A DNA stretch of 64,000 bases from Euclidia mi (GCA_944739405.2 OX123182.2:53881183-53945182); one strand, 5' to 3'; shown: positions 1 to 11,061, numbered from the stretch's first letter. Made by a program: numbers and translations. The notes: generated by a model from the sequence alone, not told the origin.

Positions 1-400
1 TACATGGTTTAGACTACCGTCAGATTATTCGGAGGTACTGACTCGCTATAACGACTGCCAAGAAGATCTTCATGACAGCCATGACCGACGGATTAACGTG
101 CACTTCGAGGCCGGGTATTCTCTGTATGGCAGTCTGTTGGTATTTCCAATAGGCGAGGTTCGATAATAATGAGCGCAAAATGTGCTCTGTGTAAATTCAA
201 GTATTTATTGTTATACAAATTATCATCTACCCACGTTGTATGGTTGTGGTACATATGAATTGCTTTTAAGATCTGCTGGGCTTTATTTGTTGCCTTCACA
301 TTTAATGCTGTACTAATATTTTAAAGGCAATTTTTGTCCAACAAAGCTTGATCTTATATAAATAGACGGATAGTTCGAAGTTATGAGATTGCCTGCCTAA
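1..400 (-). repeat. Dispersed repeat, copy A (SINE-derived end plus shared flank)
   Basis: Positions 1-165 resemble the minus-strand body of a tRNA-headed lepidopteran SINE. Positions 166-400 have no SINE character but match 10271-10512 closely, with scattered substitutions and a 3-base indel. The small open frame across 93-299 (-) is partly conserved in the second copy, which probably reflects recent shared ancestry and not a gene. A Helitron 5' end begins directly after this block. Confidence 0.6.
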
Positions 401-870
401 TCTTAATATATAAAATCCTTGCGTTACTGACTGACTGACAGACACGCTACAGCCGAAACTACTGGTCACGTCAAGAAGATGAAATTTAGCATGTATGTTC
501 CTTGAGGAGTGTGGGGTAGCACTAATTGAAGATTTTTGGAAATTCCACCCCTAAGGGGGAAAAACTGGGGGTCAAAGTTTGAATGAAACTTTTTATTCCT
601 TTAATGGATTGACTTCAAACTTTGTACATAGGTTCCTCAAATGACGTTAGTGAACATCAATACAGGAGTTTACGAAGTCCTATGGGGCTTAAGAAATGGT
701 TTCCCATTTTCTAATATAAAAAAGAACTTTAGTGGATTCACTTGAAACTTTGTATATCGGTTCCTAAAGTGACGTTAGTGAATTTACCACTAAAACGGGG
801 AGTTCAAATAGGAGTCCCAGTTTGTAGAACATTTTTATGCCTTCACTTGATTTTTTTCTTTGTCCCTGAT
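401..870 (+). mobile_element. Helitron-like fragment, family H1 (long variant, 5' end)
   Basis: Starts with TCTTAATATATAAAATCC directly after an A, as in the other H1 copies, followed by the GACTGACTGACAGAC block. It then carries a longer interior with the repeated phrase about a protein-like 'TTTGTACATAGGTTCC' segment that the short copies lack. The 3' hairpin and CTAG end are not visible, so the right limit is approximate. Confidence 0.55.
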
Positions 871-891
871 GTGCATTTAAATTAATTTTAG

Positions 892-955
892 TTTTAGTTA
901 GTGACGATGAAGAGCTTGGATGAGTCTAAGCGCTCTTCATCTTCACTAACTAAAA
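892..955. repeat. Near-perfect 24 bp hairpin
   Basis: Arms 892-915 and 932-955 are reverse complements with one mismatch, separated by a 16-base loop. No flanking terminal repeats were seen that would make it a MITE. Confidence 0.75.
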
Positions 956-1398
956 TGTAGGGCGGTTCTTTTTATGACCAATAGAAGCCGAAATACTTAG
1001 AACCGTTATTTTGCTATATTCATTTATTTTTAAGCAGGTAAGCACTTTTTATCAGTTACCTGTATTGTCCAACTGCTGACCAAGGCTTCTCTCATTTCCT
1101 TAACCTAAAATACTAAGAAAGGGTTTTTAAACTTGGATAGTTTATTTTACATTTTTTTACAATGTCGCTAAGATATACAAATGTATACTGCGACGGAATC
1201 CTTGACTAATTTAATTTTAACTAGCTTGCTACAGCTTAATGAAAATTTTATAGTTTGTTCGAGAGTTTTCATGAACCATTAATTAGTAAAATACACATCT
1301 AAATCGATTCAGCCATTTTTATCATTGGGGTATTGGAAACGGGTTATCAACAATATGCAAATAGTTATTTTGCGATTACAGACAGTTTTTTTTATTTT
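956..1398. other. Unassigned AT-rich stretch
   Basis: Nothing recognisable apart from short A/T runs. No long open frame. Confidence 0.5.
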
Positions 1399-1648
1399 CT
1401 CACGCCTGTATCCCCGAAGGGGTAAGCAGAGGTGTAATATTACACCCACATTTCGCCATGTTGCATATTAGGTCCCACGTAATAGGGGGCGAGCCAATTG
1501 CCGTTATCGGGCACATTGGCAGACTCCGTGCTGCTTCTTAGAATTGGTGGAAACCTTAGTATTAATACTTTTGCGCGACCCGGGAATCAAACTCGAGACC
1601 TTAGAGTTAAGCAGACGCATACGCTATCCATTGTACCACGTAGGCAGT
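1399..1648 (-). mobile_element. tRNA-derived SINE (CTCACGCCTG-tail family)
   Basis: On the minus strand the tRNA-like head lies at about 1575-1648, with a B-box-like stretch reverse complementary to GGGAATCAAACTC. The tail at 1399-1435 is the reverse complement of the 'CCCCTTCGGGGATACAGGCGTGAG' type end, a signature shared with copies at 42101, 53206 and 63249. No coding capacity is expected. Confidence 0.75.
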
Positions 1649-1676
1649 CAAATATAATTTATTTGTATAATCTGTC

Positions 1677-1940
1677 TGTATATAAAATCCTTACGTTACT
1701 GATTGATTGACAGACATGCTGCAGCCGAAACAACTGAGCGCAAGTAGATGAAAATTTACATGTATGTTCCTTGGGGTGTGTAAAGGCACAATAAGAGGAG
1801 ATTTTTGGAAATTCCGCCCCTAAAGGGCTTAAACTGGTGCTCAGAATTTGTATGAAACTTTTTATTCCCTCAATGGATTAACATCAAACTTTGTATATCT
1901 ATTGATTCCTCAAATGAAGTTAGTGAACACTTAAGCTCAC
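1677..1940 (+). mobile_element. Helitron-like fragment, family H1
   Basis: Begins TATATAAAATCCTTACG and repeats the interior order of 401-870: GACAGAC block, ATGTATGTTCCTTG, then the TTTTTATTCCCTCAATGG segment. It is truncated on the right. The 5' end lacks the clean A|TC junction. Confidence 0.5.
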
Positions 1941-2258
1941 TTGCGTAACGCTTGATTTAAGTCACTCCTTAATTTAAATTTGTTGAACAGAATTAGCAGC
2001 ATAAAATAATTGAACTTAAAAGTATTTAGCGTCCCCTTGCACAGCGACAACAACGCTTAACTTTTGTTAAACATTTTATGAGGTCGGTAAAGTAGTTTTT
2101 ACGTTTTGTTTTATGACATTATGACTTTTTGTTACGATTTTAACGATGTTATGCGTATGCTTTTGCATAAAACAAAACGCATTGTCGTCGCCTAGCAACG
2201 AAATGACAATTGACAAATAATAACTAGAAACTTTTGAGTATTAACAATAACACAAGTA

Positions 2259-3389
2259 GGGTAAACTATAGTAATGTTGGCATCCCCCCCCCCAATGATT
2301 GTCACTCTGCTGAATTATCCTGAATATTAGGAAAATCTTATATTCTTATGTCATAGAAATCATAAGCAGGATTAACCTATCTCTTATACACAGAACAAAT
2401 ATTTAAATCTTAACTATGAAGAATTTTTCTTTAACAACTGTTTTAAAAAGATGTTAGGAAAATTGCCTAAAAAATTAATTAAATGTTTAGGTTAGGTAGT
2501 TACTTTCCGAAGCAAAAAAATATATTATTAATTAATTTTACACAAAAGTACCTATTTATTTGTATCTGTTATCTTCATTAAAGCTTAATAAACGTTAGTT
2601 TTGCGCTATTAAATATATGGACGTCTGTTCCGATAGTGCCAATGACTATACTTAAAAATTGTTCAACAACATAGTCGTTGGCACATTTTAGAATCATATT
2701 TTTTTCCGATTTTTGTTTGTTTTTCGTCAAATTCGTATACAAACAACTTTAGATTGTATATTTCTTCGCATTTTACACCCAACTTACTATGGTACGGTCG
2801 TACAGAGATGGCAACCTTTCTCTACAAAGTACCCAAAAATCAGGACAGATATCGCTTAAAACAAAGAACTTAGTATAGACAAAAATATTACGAACAAAAT
2901 GCTGGTGAGAAACTGAAACAGGGCTCATTTGCTACAATGTATCTAAGAGACAAGATGAGCTACATTAGGAAAATATGCCGAAAGAAAGATATAAAACGTG
3001 GTAAATGAACTAAACTTCTTTCAAATAAAAACTTATGTTAGAAATATTAGAAGGTTACATAAACATTCATAAATATATATTGATATGAAAGAATACATGA
3101 ATAAAGATCCGGATATCAAGAGTTAAGATTGTCTGGGTATCACAGCCTTATGCCAACAGTGCCAATGATTGTACTTTTTTAGTACTGCCAATAACTAATA
3201 CCAGGGTGCCAATGATTGTACTTTTCTTAAGAAATAAGTTTGAACACATTTTTATGCTAATAAAACGGCTTGTTTTTCAATTCAAGCCGACAAAACCATA
3301 GAAAATATTATTGAATTTGTATTCTCCTGAGAATTTGTTACTAAGTAGTAGAAACCGGTTTAGGGTGCCAATCATCATACTGTTTACCC
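2259..3389. mobile_element. Non-autonomous DNA transposon with TA target-site duplication
   Basis: The left end GGGTAAACTATAGTAATG and the reverse complement of the right end, GGGTAAACAGTATGATGA, form imperfect terminal inverted repeats. TA flanks both sides (2257-2258 and 3390-3391). Variants of TGCCAATGATTGTACT recur inside at about 2637, 3158 and 3210, and inverted at about 2665. No transposase frame is present. TA flanks fit the Tc1/mariner group or another TA-targeting superfamily; the ends do not identify which. A run of C lies at 2284-2294. Confidence 0.7.
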
Positions 3390-3434
3390 TAATTCTCGTC
3401 GCTAATGACAAGTTGCCAACGTCAGTGTGACAGT

Positions 3435-3525
3435 TCTTAAATAATATTTGTCACTAAACAGCCGATTTTCTGTAATTAATTTTGACAGTTCTTAAATCAT
3501 ATTAGTCGACAAATTTTTCGTTGTG
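3435..3525. repeat. Short direct repeat
   Basis: TGACAGTTCTTAAATAATAT recurs about 56 bases downstream with one or two changes. It lies immediately outside the TIR element. Confidence 0.5.
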
Positions 3526-3579
3526 CAAGACGCTAGTGGTGTTTAATTTTTTTTTCTCGTTAAATACATCTTAATTCAT

Positions 3580-3935
3580 GGGTGAAAATGGGAGTCATAA
3601 TTTGCATAGAACCATTTATGCCTTCAAGTGATTAACTTCATACTTTGTTTATTGGATCGGCTTAAGACGTTAGCCAACGCAAAGACATTTATTTTGGAAA
3701 TTTTCCCCTAAGAGGCTGGAAAAGGGATTCAGAGTTTGTGTAAAAACTTTAATTTTTCACTGGAATCACTTCAATCTGTGTACATAAAATCTTTTCGTTA
3801 GTGACTGACTGACAGAAAAATTACAGCCGAAATTACTGGGCGCAAGAAGGGTAACTTTTGCATGTATGTTCCTTGAGGAGGGTGTTTGTACAAAATATTT
3901 AAATGTAATTTACGCGTGCGAAGCAGCGGGCAATG
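3580..3935 (+). mobile_element. Helitron-like fragments, family H1, rearranged
   Basis: The interior phrases of the long H1 variant (CCTTCAAGTGATTAACTTC, CCCCTAAGAGGCTGG) appear before a second 5' block at about 3783 (ATAAAATCTTTTCGTTAG, GACTGACTGACAG). The stretch ends in GCGTGCGAAGCAGCGGGCAA, a form often seen near lepidopteran Helitron 3' ends. Element borders are unclear. Confidence 0.4.
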
Positions 3936-4169
3936 AAAAAAAAATTAAAATGAAAAAGCATTTATTCTGACACTCATCGTTTACAGGTATACGTTTATAG
4001 GTACTTAATCTAAAAGATTTGGAGTAAGTGCATAATATATCTGAGGTAGGTATATAAACTCAAACTAGTATGGTTAGCAATATTGCAATAAAAAGTAGTA
4101 GTAAATAGCAGTAATAAACTAGTATAGTAAGCAAAGGGTACTTAGAATGACATTTATAAAAGTTTTCAA

Positions 4170-6320
4170 AGTCAAATAACTAGTTGTTCATTATAAATTT
4201 GTAACAAGTATTTAGTTAATTGATGTTTAAATGAGGATCTTGTAGCACAGTGCTCTATATCAAGTGGTATATTGTTATATATTGTGAGAATCAAGAATTT
4301 TCTGCATCTTTTGCCAAAGTTGTTAATAAAGGTAGGGACTTCATACCGTTTTATAATTCGATTCCTTTGAGGTCTAAAAAAAAATTACTATTAACTAAAT
4401 TGTTCTAGCGCTGTCAACAGCACCACTTTCTCATGAATTGGCAGCATTTTACATTCTAAAAAAAGTTCTTCATAATTACTATTTTTACATCGATTTTTAG
4501 TCTTTTTGTCGACTTATAATTTCATGAATCTAATTTGTATAGCTTTTGTTTATCTAAATAGGTTTTAAACGTATTACCATAGCATGCTAGCCCATAAGAA
4601 AGCAGCGAGTCTGCTAGCGCATAGTACACGGAATACAATGTGCTCCTGTTCACTATAAAACTAAGGTGGTGGAAGTTTACAAAGACCGACCTTAGCTTGT
4701 CACACAAATATGCTATATGCTTTTTCCATGAGAAGTTATTATCAATTACGTGGCCTAAGTACCTATATTCGTCCACCACCTCAATACTTGCGCACACGAA
4801 CGCCATGCTATCGCTGTGCAGACATTCGCATGTGTGTCCTACTATTCTCGGAGCTGTCGTAATGTTTTTACAATATGGGGATCGTATATGCATACATTTC
4901 GTTTTATTTATATTAACAATAATCCCATTATCATGTGCCCACCTGATTATATTAGTAAAATCCTCTTGAATATGTGTTTCAATTATACTTAAGACTTTAT
5001 TTGCATATACCAAACATGTGTCATCAACGTAAATATATACGCTACAGTTGCGTACCACATTACACATACTGTTTACATGCATCATATACCCGACGGGACC
5101 GAACACGGAACCGGTCGGAACACCGCAAGTTACATACGAGTCAGGACTCACCGACCACGCCATCAATCGCCGTTCGTATTGTCCGATTCGTGAGGTAAGC
5201 ACGAATCCACTGAATCAGTGGTCCGCCGATCCCACACTCCTCTATGGCCTGAAGCAGCTGGTGGTGTTCCAGAGTATCAAATTATTTTTTAAATCAATAT
5301 ATACCACCACCACCTGCTTCTTTTGATCTAAGCAGTTATTGACATGGTCACTAAGCTGCGCCAAGGCCGTCGGAAACCATGTTGAGCACTTGATATAACA
5401 TCATGTTTTCCCAAAAATACATTAATTTGAGCAACAATATTTTTTTCTTCAATTTTATTTATAACAGACAGTATGGCTATAGATCTATATAATAGTTAGA
5501 ATAATCAGAGTGGGTACCTTTTTTAAAAATTGTTCTTATAATTGCAGCCTTCAATTTATCAGGATACACACCTTTTTTTACTTATAAGTTAATAAACAAA
5601 GCAATTATGCGGCTCAATTGACATTTTAACAATTTAATCTCTTTAACCCTTATTTTATCGAACCCTTCCGATTTATCACAAGCTAAAATATTTATTATTT
5701 TCACAACATCTTCAGAAGAAACATTTTGAAACCTCATAGTTACCTTATTCTGATTTATATATGCAGATCTCTGCAGAAACTTAAGATCACAATTGTGTTT
5801 TACATTTAGTATGTCGTATAGTAGAATTTCGCTTGTGAAAGTATCAGAATAATTGTTACATATCTCAAAAGTGCTAGTCGTTCTACCCAGATATTTTAAA
5901 ATAATGGCTTCTAGACTATTTTTCTGTCTCCCTTACCACGAATTAATTTTTACCCAAATTTTTCTCACATTATTCTTACATTGTTTAATCTCATCCTGAC
6001 GGTGCTTATTTTTCGCTTTATTTATACATTTATTAAAATTATTTCTATACCTATTGTACTGTAAGCGCAGGTTCATATCATTCGGCTTACTTTTATGCCG
6101 TTTAAATAATTTATCCCTAGTAATAATCATGCGTTTAAGCGTCTTTGTAATCCACGATTTGGTTCTCCTTTTATTTTTAATAGATACTTGGATTTTAGCA
6201 TCATCATAAACATTTGAAAATATTGTGCACTATTTGTCATATAATTCAATTGGACACTTACAGTTCAATAGCTCCTGCCATGGCACATCCTCTAGTTTTT
6301 TTATTACCTGGTCATCACAA
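4170..6320 (-). pseudogene. Degraded Jockey-like LINE, ORF2 relic (linker, RT, C-terminus)
   Basis: Reading down the minus strand from 6320, an endonuclease-to-RT linker with several stops and shifts passes into reverse transcriptase. The best frame is 4522-5202 (226 codons). There GVPTGS (residues 27-32) corresponds to the usual GVPQGS motif and YVDD (58-61) to the catalytic YxDD. Another piece is 5933-6130, a lysine-rich linker. Beyond 4522 the C-terminal region continues in another frame to about 4170. The N-terminal endonuclease domain is absent, so the copy is 5'-truncated. It is non-functional. It belongs to the same family as the relic at 58906-60430, which keeps the parts this copy has lost. 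Confidence 0.85.
4522..5202 (-). pseudogene. Reverse transcriptase core fragment of the LINE at 4170-6320
   Basis: This is the longest uninterrupted frame of the element. It carries RT motifs B (GVPTGS) and C (YVDD), then the thumb and connection region. It begins mid-domain, with the earlier motifs in other frames upstream, and ends in a stop after a frameshift. No initiation signal is expected; the apparent start is only the first start codon in the frame. Confidence 0.8.
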
Positions 6321-6339
6321 ATAACTTCTCTACTGCCGC

Positions 6340-6420
6340 TACTAGCATGCTGCCACCCCCCGCCCCTGGTGGGCCCTGCGCGCGGGGTAACCCGCTACGG
6401 GGGGCCGGTCCATTCTGTTG
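6340..6420. other. GC-rich patch
   Basis: About 80 bases of C- and G-runs (CACCCCCCGCCCC, CGGGGGGCCGG) sit abruptly in AT-rich DNA at the upstream edge of the LINE relic. The origin is unknown. Confidence 0.5.
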
Positions 6421-6459
6421 TTGATTACTCGGTGATTTTTATGAATTTCTGCTAACATA

Positions 6460-6837
6460 TACAGGATGTCACAAGACCCATCACCAAGCCGAAGTCCACT
6501 CGTTGTGGACATCATGCCAAGTCATACTAACCAAAAATAATACCTGGGAAACGATATTTTTTTGAGTTTTCAGATTTTATAAACCGCAATTAAAAGCGCG
6601 CGCGTGCAATGGTCGAAATACCTACTTATTAATGGGGTTATAGGGCATCTAAAGAACATATTGGCGGGGTAAATGAATCGATTTTGTACCTAATTACAAA
6701 AACTCCATACAAATTTCGAGCCTCAATATCTCCTGAACCAGTAATTTCCCAGGTATAATGCCGAAGTAAAAAATGATCATAGTAATTGGTACAACATGGG
6801 ATTTCAGTTTTCGTTAAGGGTCTTTTTACACCCTGTA
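6460..6837. mobile_element. 378 bp MITE, TA-flanked
   Basis: The ends TACAGGATGT and ACACCCTGTA form a short terminal inverted repeat with one mismatch, and TA flanks both sides. There is no coding frame. The size and ends are typical of Tc1/mariner-like MITEs; the assignment is inferred from the ends alone. Confidence 0.7.
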
Positions 6838-7000
6838 TATATTTAGATTCTTCTTAAAGTTTCCTACAGATTGGTATATAAATATCCTTACGTAATTATA
6901 CATTTTGATCATAAAACTACTGAAAATAAAGAAGGAAATAAAAAATGCGATCAATTTGTGTAACATTTGCATATATTTTCAAAATTAAAACAATTTAAAT

Positions 7001-7230
7001 GAAGTTTGTTACACTTTTGTTTACATAATGCTGGAAAATTGTTGAGTGAGTATAGTTTCCAAGTATTTTCCTTTCGGTTTTTCATTGTTGCGAAAGTACA
7101 CTTTGTGGCAAAGACCGTGTTGTCCATCAATTTATTTTCTTGGCAGAAAAATCATCCGTTTAAATAGTATCGAAAGTCAATCAATTATGGTTAAGTGAAT
7201 GTAATTTTTAATATCAAATTATGAAAACAG
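7001..7230. repeat. Dispersed repeat, first copy
   Basis: Closely matches 10658-10882 from TTACACTTTTGTTTACATAA through GGTTAAGTGAATGTAA, with scattered substitutions. Together with the 1-400 / 10271-10512 match it suggests one duplicated segment whose first copy has been split by later insertions. Confidence 0.65.
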
Positions 7231-7504
7231 AAAAGGAGTTAAGGACAAGACATCCTACTGGTCTTAAAATAGATTTCGTCAAAGCCAACAATTTTAGTCC
7301 ATCCTCAGGGTGTTGTTAAAAAACAAAAATTAACTTTATGTTAAAATAGTATAATTCATGCGGGACCAACTATGAAACATTTTATGTACATATGCACATA
7401 TAAAATAGGTACCATCTTAATAATTCAAAAATGCATTCTCGAAGAGATTACCTACATGAGAATTTGTTTTGCAACCATTTCTACAACCAAACAAAATCAC
7501 ATTA

Positions 7505-7714
7505 TCTTAATATATATAAAATCCTTGCGTTACTGACTGACTGACATACACTCTACAGCCGAAACTATTGGGCGCAGGAAGCTGAAATTAGGCATGTATG
7601 TTCCTTGGGGACCGTAGGGGTGCACCAAGAAGGGATTTCCCGAAATTCCCACGGGATCGGCCAAAACGGGTAAATTTAAAAAAAATGCAGGCGTAGCTGC
7701 TGGCGTCATCTAGT
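7505..7714 (+). mobile_element. Short Helitron, family H1, complete
   Basis: Begins TCTTAATATATATAAAATCC after an A and ends CTAG followed by T, the expected Helitron insertion between A and T. Near the end GCAG...CTGC can form a short hairpin about nine bases before CTAG. It is roughly 210 bp and non-coding, so it must rely on Rep/helicase supplied elsewhere. Confidence 0.8.
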
Positions 7715-8119
7715 CGTCTATAAATACTACGAATTCTTATTCAACACCCAGCTGTTTTGTATTCAGCGCTTGGAATATCAAAGAAAAGCGGTAAAGATGG
7801 CAGCGTGAGTATTTCACTCATATCTGAACACCAACCCTCTCAATTTGATCACGTAATCACGCTGCGACGTAAACGGGACGATTATATTATGTGCTCCACT
7901 CGACATAACGTGAAATGTACATAATACGAGTACGAGTTTTACCAAATTGTAAAACTGGTTACGATACAACTTTCCAACGTGCATAAATGAATATTACAAA
8001 AATGGCAACTGTTCTATTTTCAGTTTTGGCCAGTTAATTTTATTCTCTTTTCGAATTTTATATTTTAAATGCAGAATATTCTTTTGTAGCTGCTTAAATA
8101 TGCACAGAATAAAGAAAAC

Positions 8120-8410
8120 TTGTTGTGTGATGTTGTGTGTCGGTGTGTTTATGTAGAACACGGCGTAGCTGCACTCGGCTCTTTTGATTTTTTCATACGA
8201 ACGTGTGATAAGGTAGCCGAGGTTCAGGTGTTTGCGCACTCAGCTTCGACAGCTGCCAGAAAAACAAGTAGCATTTATTACAAAGTTCGTCCGAAACCAA
8301 CTGACGCGGCTAGTGAATACGTAACATTAAACTATATCCCAACTTTTGCACAAGGATACACAAGGGATACTGTTGTTTTACACAACCATTACCTTCAACG
8401 GTCAAAATAA
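8120..8410 (+). CDS. Candidate open frame or exon, unknown product
   Basis: A 96-codon open frame with varied codon use and a protein-like composition (acidic, basic and aromatic residues mixed), ending in TAA at 8408-8410. I do not recognise it. A possible splice acceptor (pyrimidine- and G-rich stretch ending in TAG at about 8154) would make it a terminal exon. No signal peptide or membrane segment is obvious. In AT-rich DNA a chance frame of this length is possible, so confidence is low. Confidence 0.22.
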   Translation: MLCDVVCRCVYVEHGVAALGSFDFFIRTCDKVAEVQVFAHSASTAARKTSSIYYKVRPKPTDAASEYVTLNYIPTFAQGYTRDTVVLHNHYLQRSK

Positions 8411-8977
8411 CCTTGTTTTTCATACCATATTCACTGCTGAAAAATTCCTTTTTAACTCTTTAGTCTGCCAGTAATAGCTTTTATCTCAGTTCTTATTGCA
8501 CTAATCCAACTACAAATAGTGCTTTGGACTCTGTTGTGTTACTTTTCTTTAAAGACAATATAAATGTTTTATTCGTTGAGAAACAATGGCATCAAAATTT
8601 TAAAAAAATTTAGCAGAGAGATAAAACGTGGGTACCACGCTTTAATTAACTGATATCTGTTTGACGTTTCAAAACGTATATTTCAAAATACACGTTTGAA
8701 AACAGAACTCGGTAATAAAATCGGAATACGTCCGAACTCAAAGCACATGAGCTCAAAGTACGCCACGTATCGTGCGGATATCGCAAACCTCAATTCATTT
8801 CATCGTTATCGGCATGACTCACCAACACTGATTAATTGGAACACCGCTGACTTGGAACAAATAAAATAAAAAAACAAGTCTTTTTAACTTTCACATACGT
8901 AATCGAGCTCTCAAAGCAAAGTATTAAATAATTCATTGTTTTTTTGTTTGTGTAACTATGGTTTCAAGTGGCGATCA

Positions 8978-9032
8978 CTCAATTGTTGAAGTATAGAATA
9001 CAATAATTGTGTTCTATACTTCAACAATTGAG
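8978..9032. repeat. Near-perfect 24 bp hairpin
   Basis: The arm CTCAATTGTTGAAGTATAGA and onward pairs with its reverse complement across a loop of seven bases, with one mismatch in 24. No terminal repeats outside it. Confidence 0.8.
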
Positions 9033-9461
9033 CAATTATTGGAATACAGTTGCTATCGCAAAAAGAGGTCCTATATTTGGATCTCATTTATTCGTCAACT
9101 GACGTTAACCCACGAGAGATAAAAAAAAACTCAGCTATTTGTGTTGTCTAAAACTCAAAAATTTTATTTTTATTTCTGTTTCAAAATACAAGAACTTTTT
9201 CGAATTCTGCCATTAGCAACGCTTTTACGAATAGAATAAAAAGACGGTAATGATTTTATTCGCTACTTTAAAACCTACGTCTGTATAATAAGATAAAGCA
9301 GCTGAAAGTTACGAACCATTAAACTAAAATTATAACGAGACAGACCCCGAGGCATGTTTAGTTCAAAATAGCAGCCAGTTATATTTAGCCTGGGACCACA
9401 CCGAAAAATAAAAAATAATTTAATCACGAATTTACCTTCGTTAATTTTATGTAAAGCCGAA

Positions 9462-9833
9462 TCAAAAGAAGATCCATGAATACAAATAAAAGTAATAATT
9501 AGCATTTCTAACCTCTTGCCCTTTAGAAATAATGTAATTTTTGGCGTTTTCGAACCATCCATCAACAGTCTTGTCCGTTCTAATAATTTTTGTGTTAGTA
9601 ATAACGTTTTCGGCGGTAAGGCTGGTTTCATACGTACCACAATCACACCGCCGCGGTAAAATGCGGTCAACTTTGATTAACATGTGAATAATGTCGCTGT
9701 GACTTCTTGCGTTTATGTTGTAGTACTGACAATATATGGCTGTACTGATTACGTTGTCGCTAGTGCTTGAGATGTTGTTATTGCCTAACGTACTTACTGG
9801 GTCAGGCAGAAAGACAGGTAGCTGATGTGCGGA
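9462..9833 (-). CDS. Candidate exon, unknown product
   Basis: On the minus strand the frame is open from just after a TGA near 9834 to a stop at 9462, about 123 codons, and does not depend on a start codon (an in-frame ATG lies at 9683). The middle reads like real protein: CDCGTYETSL, then a Thr/Asn/Ile-rich stretch, then KTVDGWFENAKNY. GAG|GTTAGA at about 9515 is a possible splice donor, after which the frame turns hydrophobic and ends. CA|GTAAGTACG near 9800 is another donor-like site, so the exon could be shorter. The family is not recognised, and a second frame is also open here, which weakens the case. Confidence 0.33.
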   Translation of the reverse strand, partial: SAHQLPVFLPDPVSTLGNNNISSTSDNVISTAIYCQYYNINARSHSDIIHMLIKVDRILPRRCDCGTYETSLTAENVITNTKIIRTDKTVDGWFENAKNYIISKGQEVRNANYYFYLYSWIFF

Positions 9834-9909
9834 GTATCATCGCCTTGACGTAACCTAGTGGTTACGAAATGGCTTTTAACGTCGTAGGTACCACAAACTC
9901 GTTCGATAT

Positions 9910-10270
9910 CATCATCCTCCTAGCATTATCTCAGGTGCAACCCAGGGTACGCTTACTAGCCTAACTGGATTTGACGGAATATTAGCTTTTCCACGGAGCG
10001 ACTGCCTGACTGATCTCCTCAACCCGAAGAGCTAGCGATATTCCATGTTTTAGACTAGCGTCAGTTTATTCGGAAGTACTGAGACCCTTTAACTGCCAAA
10101 AAGAACATTATGACAGCCACGATCGACGACTTAACGTGTTCTCAGAGGCACGGTGCAGGCCATAATTAGCATTTCAATACGCACATAACTCCGAAAAGTT
10201 AGTGGTGCACGTCATGGATTTGAACCCCATACTCTCCACATGGCAGTCTGTTGGTATCTCCACTAGGCTA
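9910..10270 (-). mobile_element. tRNA-headed SINE, minus strand
   Basis: The tail side (CATCATCCTCCTAGC) is at 9910. The body contains GAGCGACTGCCTGACTGATC and GACTAGCGTCAGTTTATTC. The tRNA-like head at about 10185-10270 includes the reverse complement of a B box (GGATTTGAACCCC). Related bodies occur at 1-165, 15911-16234 and 26750-27042. Confidence 0.7.
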
Positions 10271-10512
10271 GGTTCGATAATGAGCGCAAAATATGTTCTG
10301 TTTAAATTCAAGTATTCATTATTATACAAAGTATCGTCCGCCCACGTGGTATGGTTGTGGTACATATGAATTGATTTTAAGACCTGCTGGGCTTTACTTG
10401 TTTCCTTCACGTTTATTGCTGTACTAATATTTTAAAGGCAATATCTGTCTACCGAAGCCTGACCTTATATAAATATACTGATAGTTTGAAGTTGTGAGAT
10501 TACCTGCCTAAT
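10271..10512. repeat. Dispersed repeat, copy B
   Basis: Matches 166-400, including the phrase CCACGTGGTATGGTTGTGGT (one base differs in copy A). The matching open frame at 10174-10410 (-) is probably just shared ancestry. Confidence 0.6.
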
Positions 10513-10657
10513 AGACCTTTAAAATAAATGAATATGATGGGTCAAGCTGAGTTGTTAGGCATATTAAGGTCACTTCAATACATTGAAAATTTAAGTGTGA
10601 ATAAAATATATATTTTCATGGTTTGGTATTATCTTTAACATAATAACATAGTCATAT

Positions 10658-10882
10658 TTGGTTACACTTTTGTTTACATAATGCTGGAAAATTTTTGAGT
10701 GAGTAGAGTTTCCAAGTATTTTCCTTTTCGCTTTTCATTGTTGCGAAAGTACACTTTGTGGCAAAGACCGTGTTGACTATCAATTGATTTTGATGGCAGA
10801 AAACTAATCCGTTTCAATAATTTCGACAGTCAATTAATTATGGTTAAGTGAATGTAAATTTGGATATCACATTTTGAAAATC
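10658..10882. repeat. Dispersed repeat, second copy of 7001-7230
   Basis: Shares AAAGTACACTTTGTGGCAAA and the surrounding 220 bases with the copy at 7001. Confidence 0.65.
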
Positions 10883-11061
10883 GCTCCTTGTAGCTGATGA
10901 CCAAGATGTAGCTAACAATTTTATTGTTAGAAGGAGCAAGGTAATAATATAAAAAAGAGTAAACTAATGACACGATTATAAAGGGACTTCTTTGTGTCAA
11001 AATTTATACTTACTTTCTTTCTGAGACAACTTAAACTATTTTCGTATGCTCCCCGGTATTC

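Noticed and set aside
2284..2294. C-run as a functional G-quadruplex
   Set aside because: A single homopolymer run without further G/C tracts nearby; may also be a sequencing artefact.
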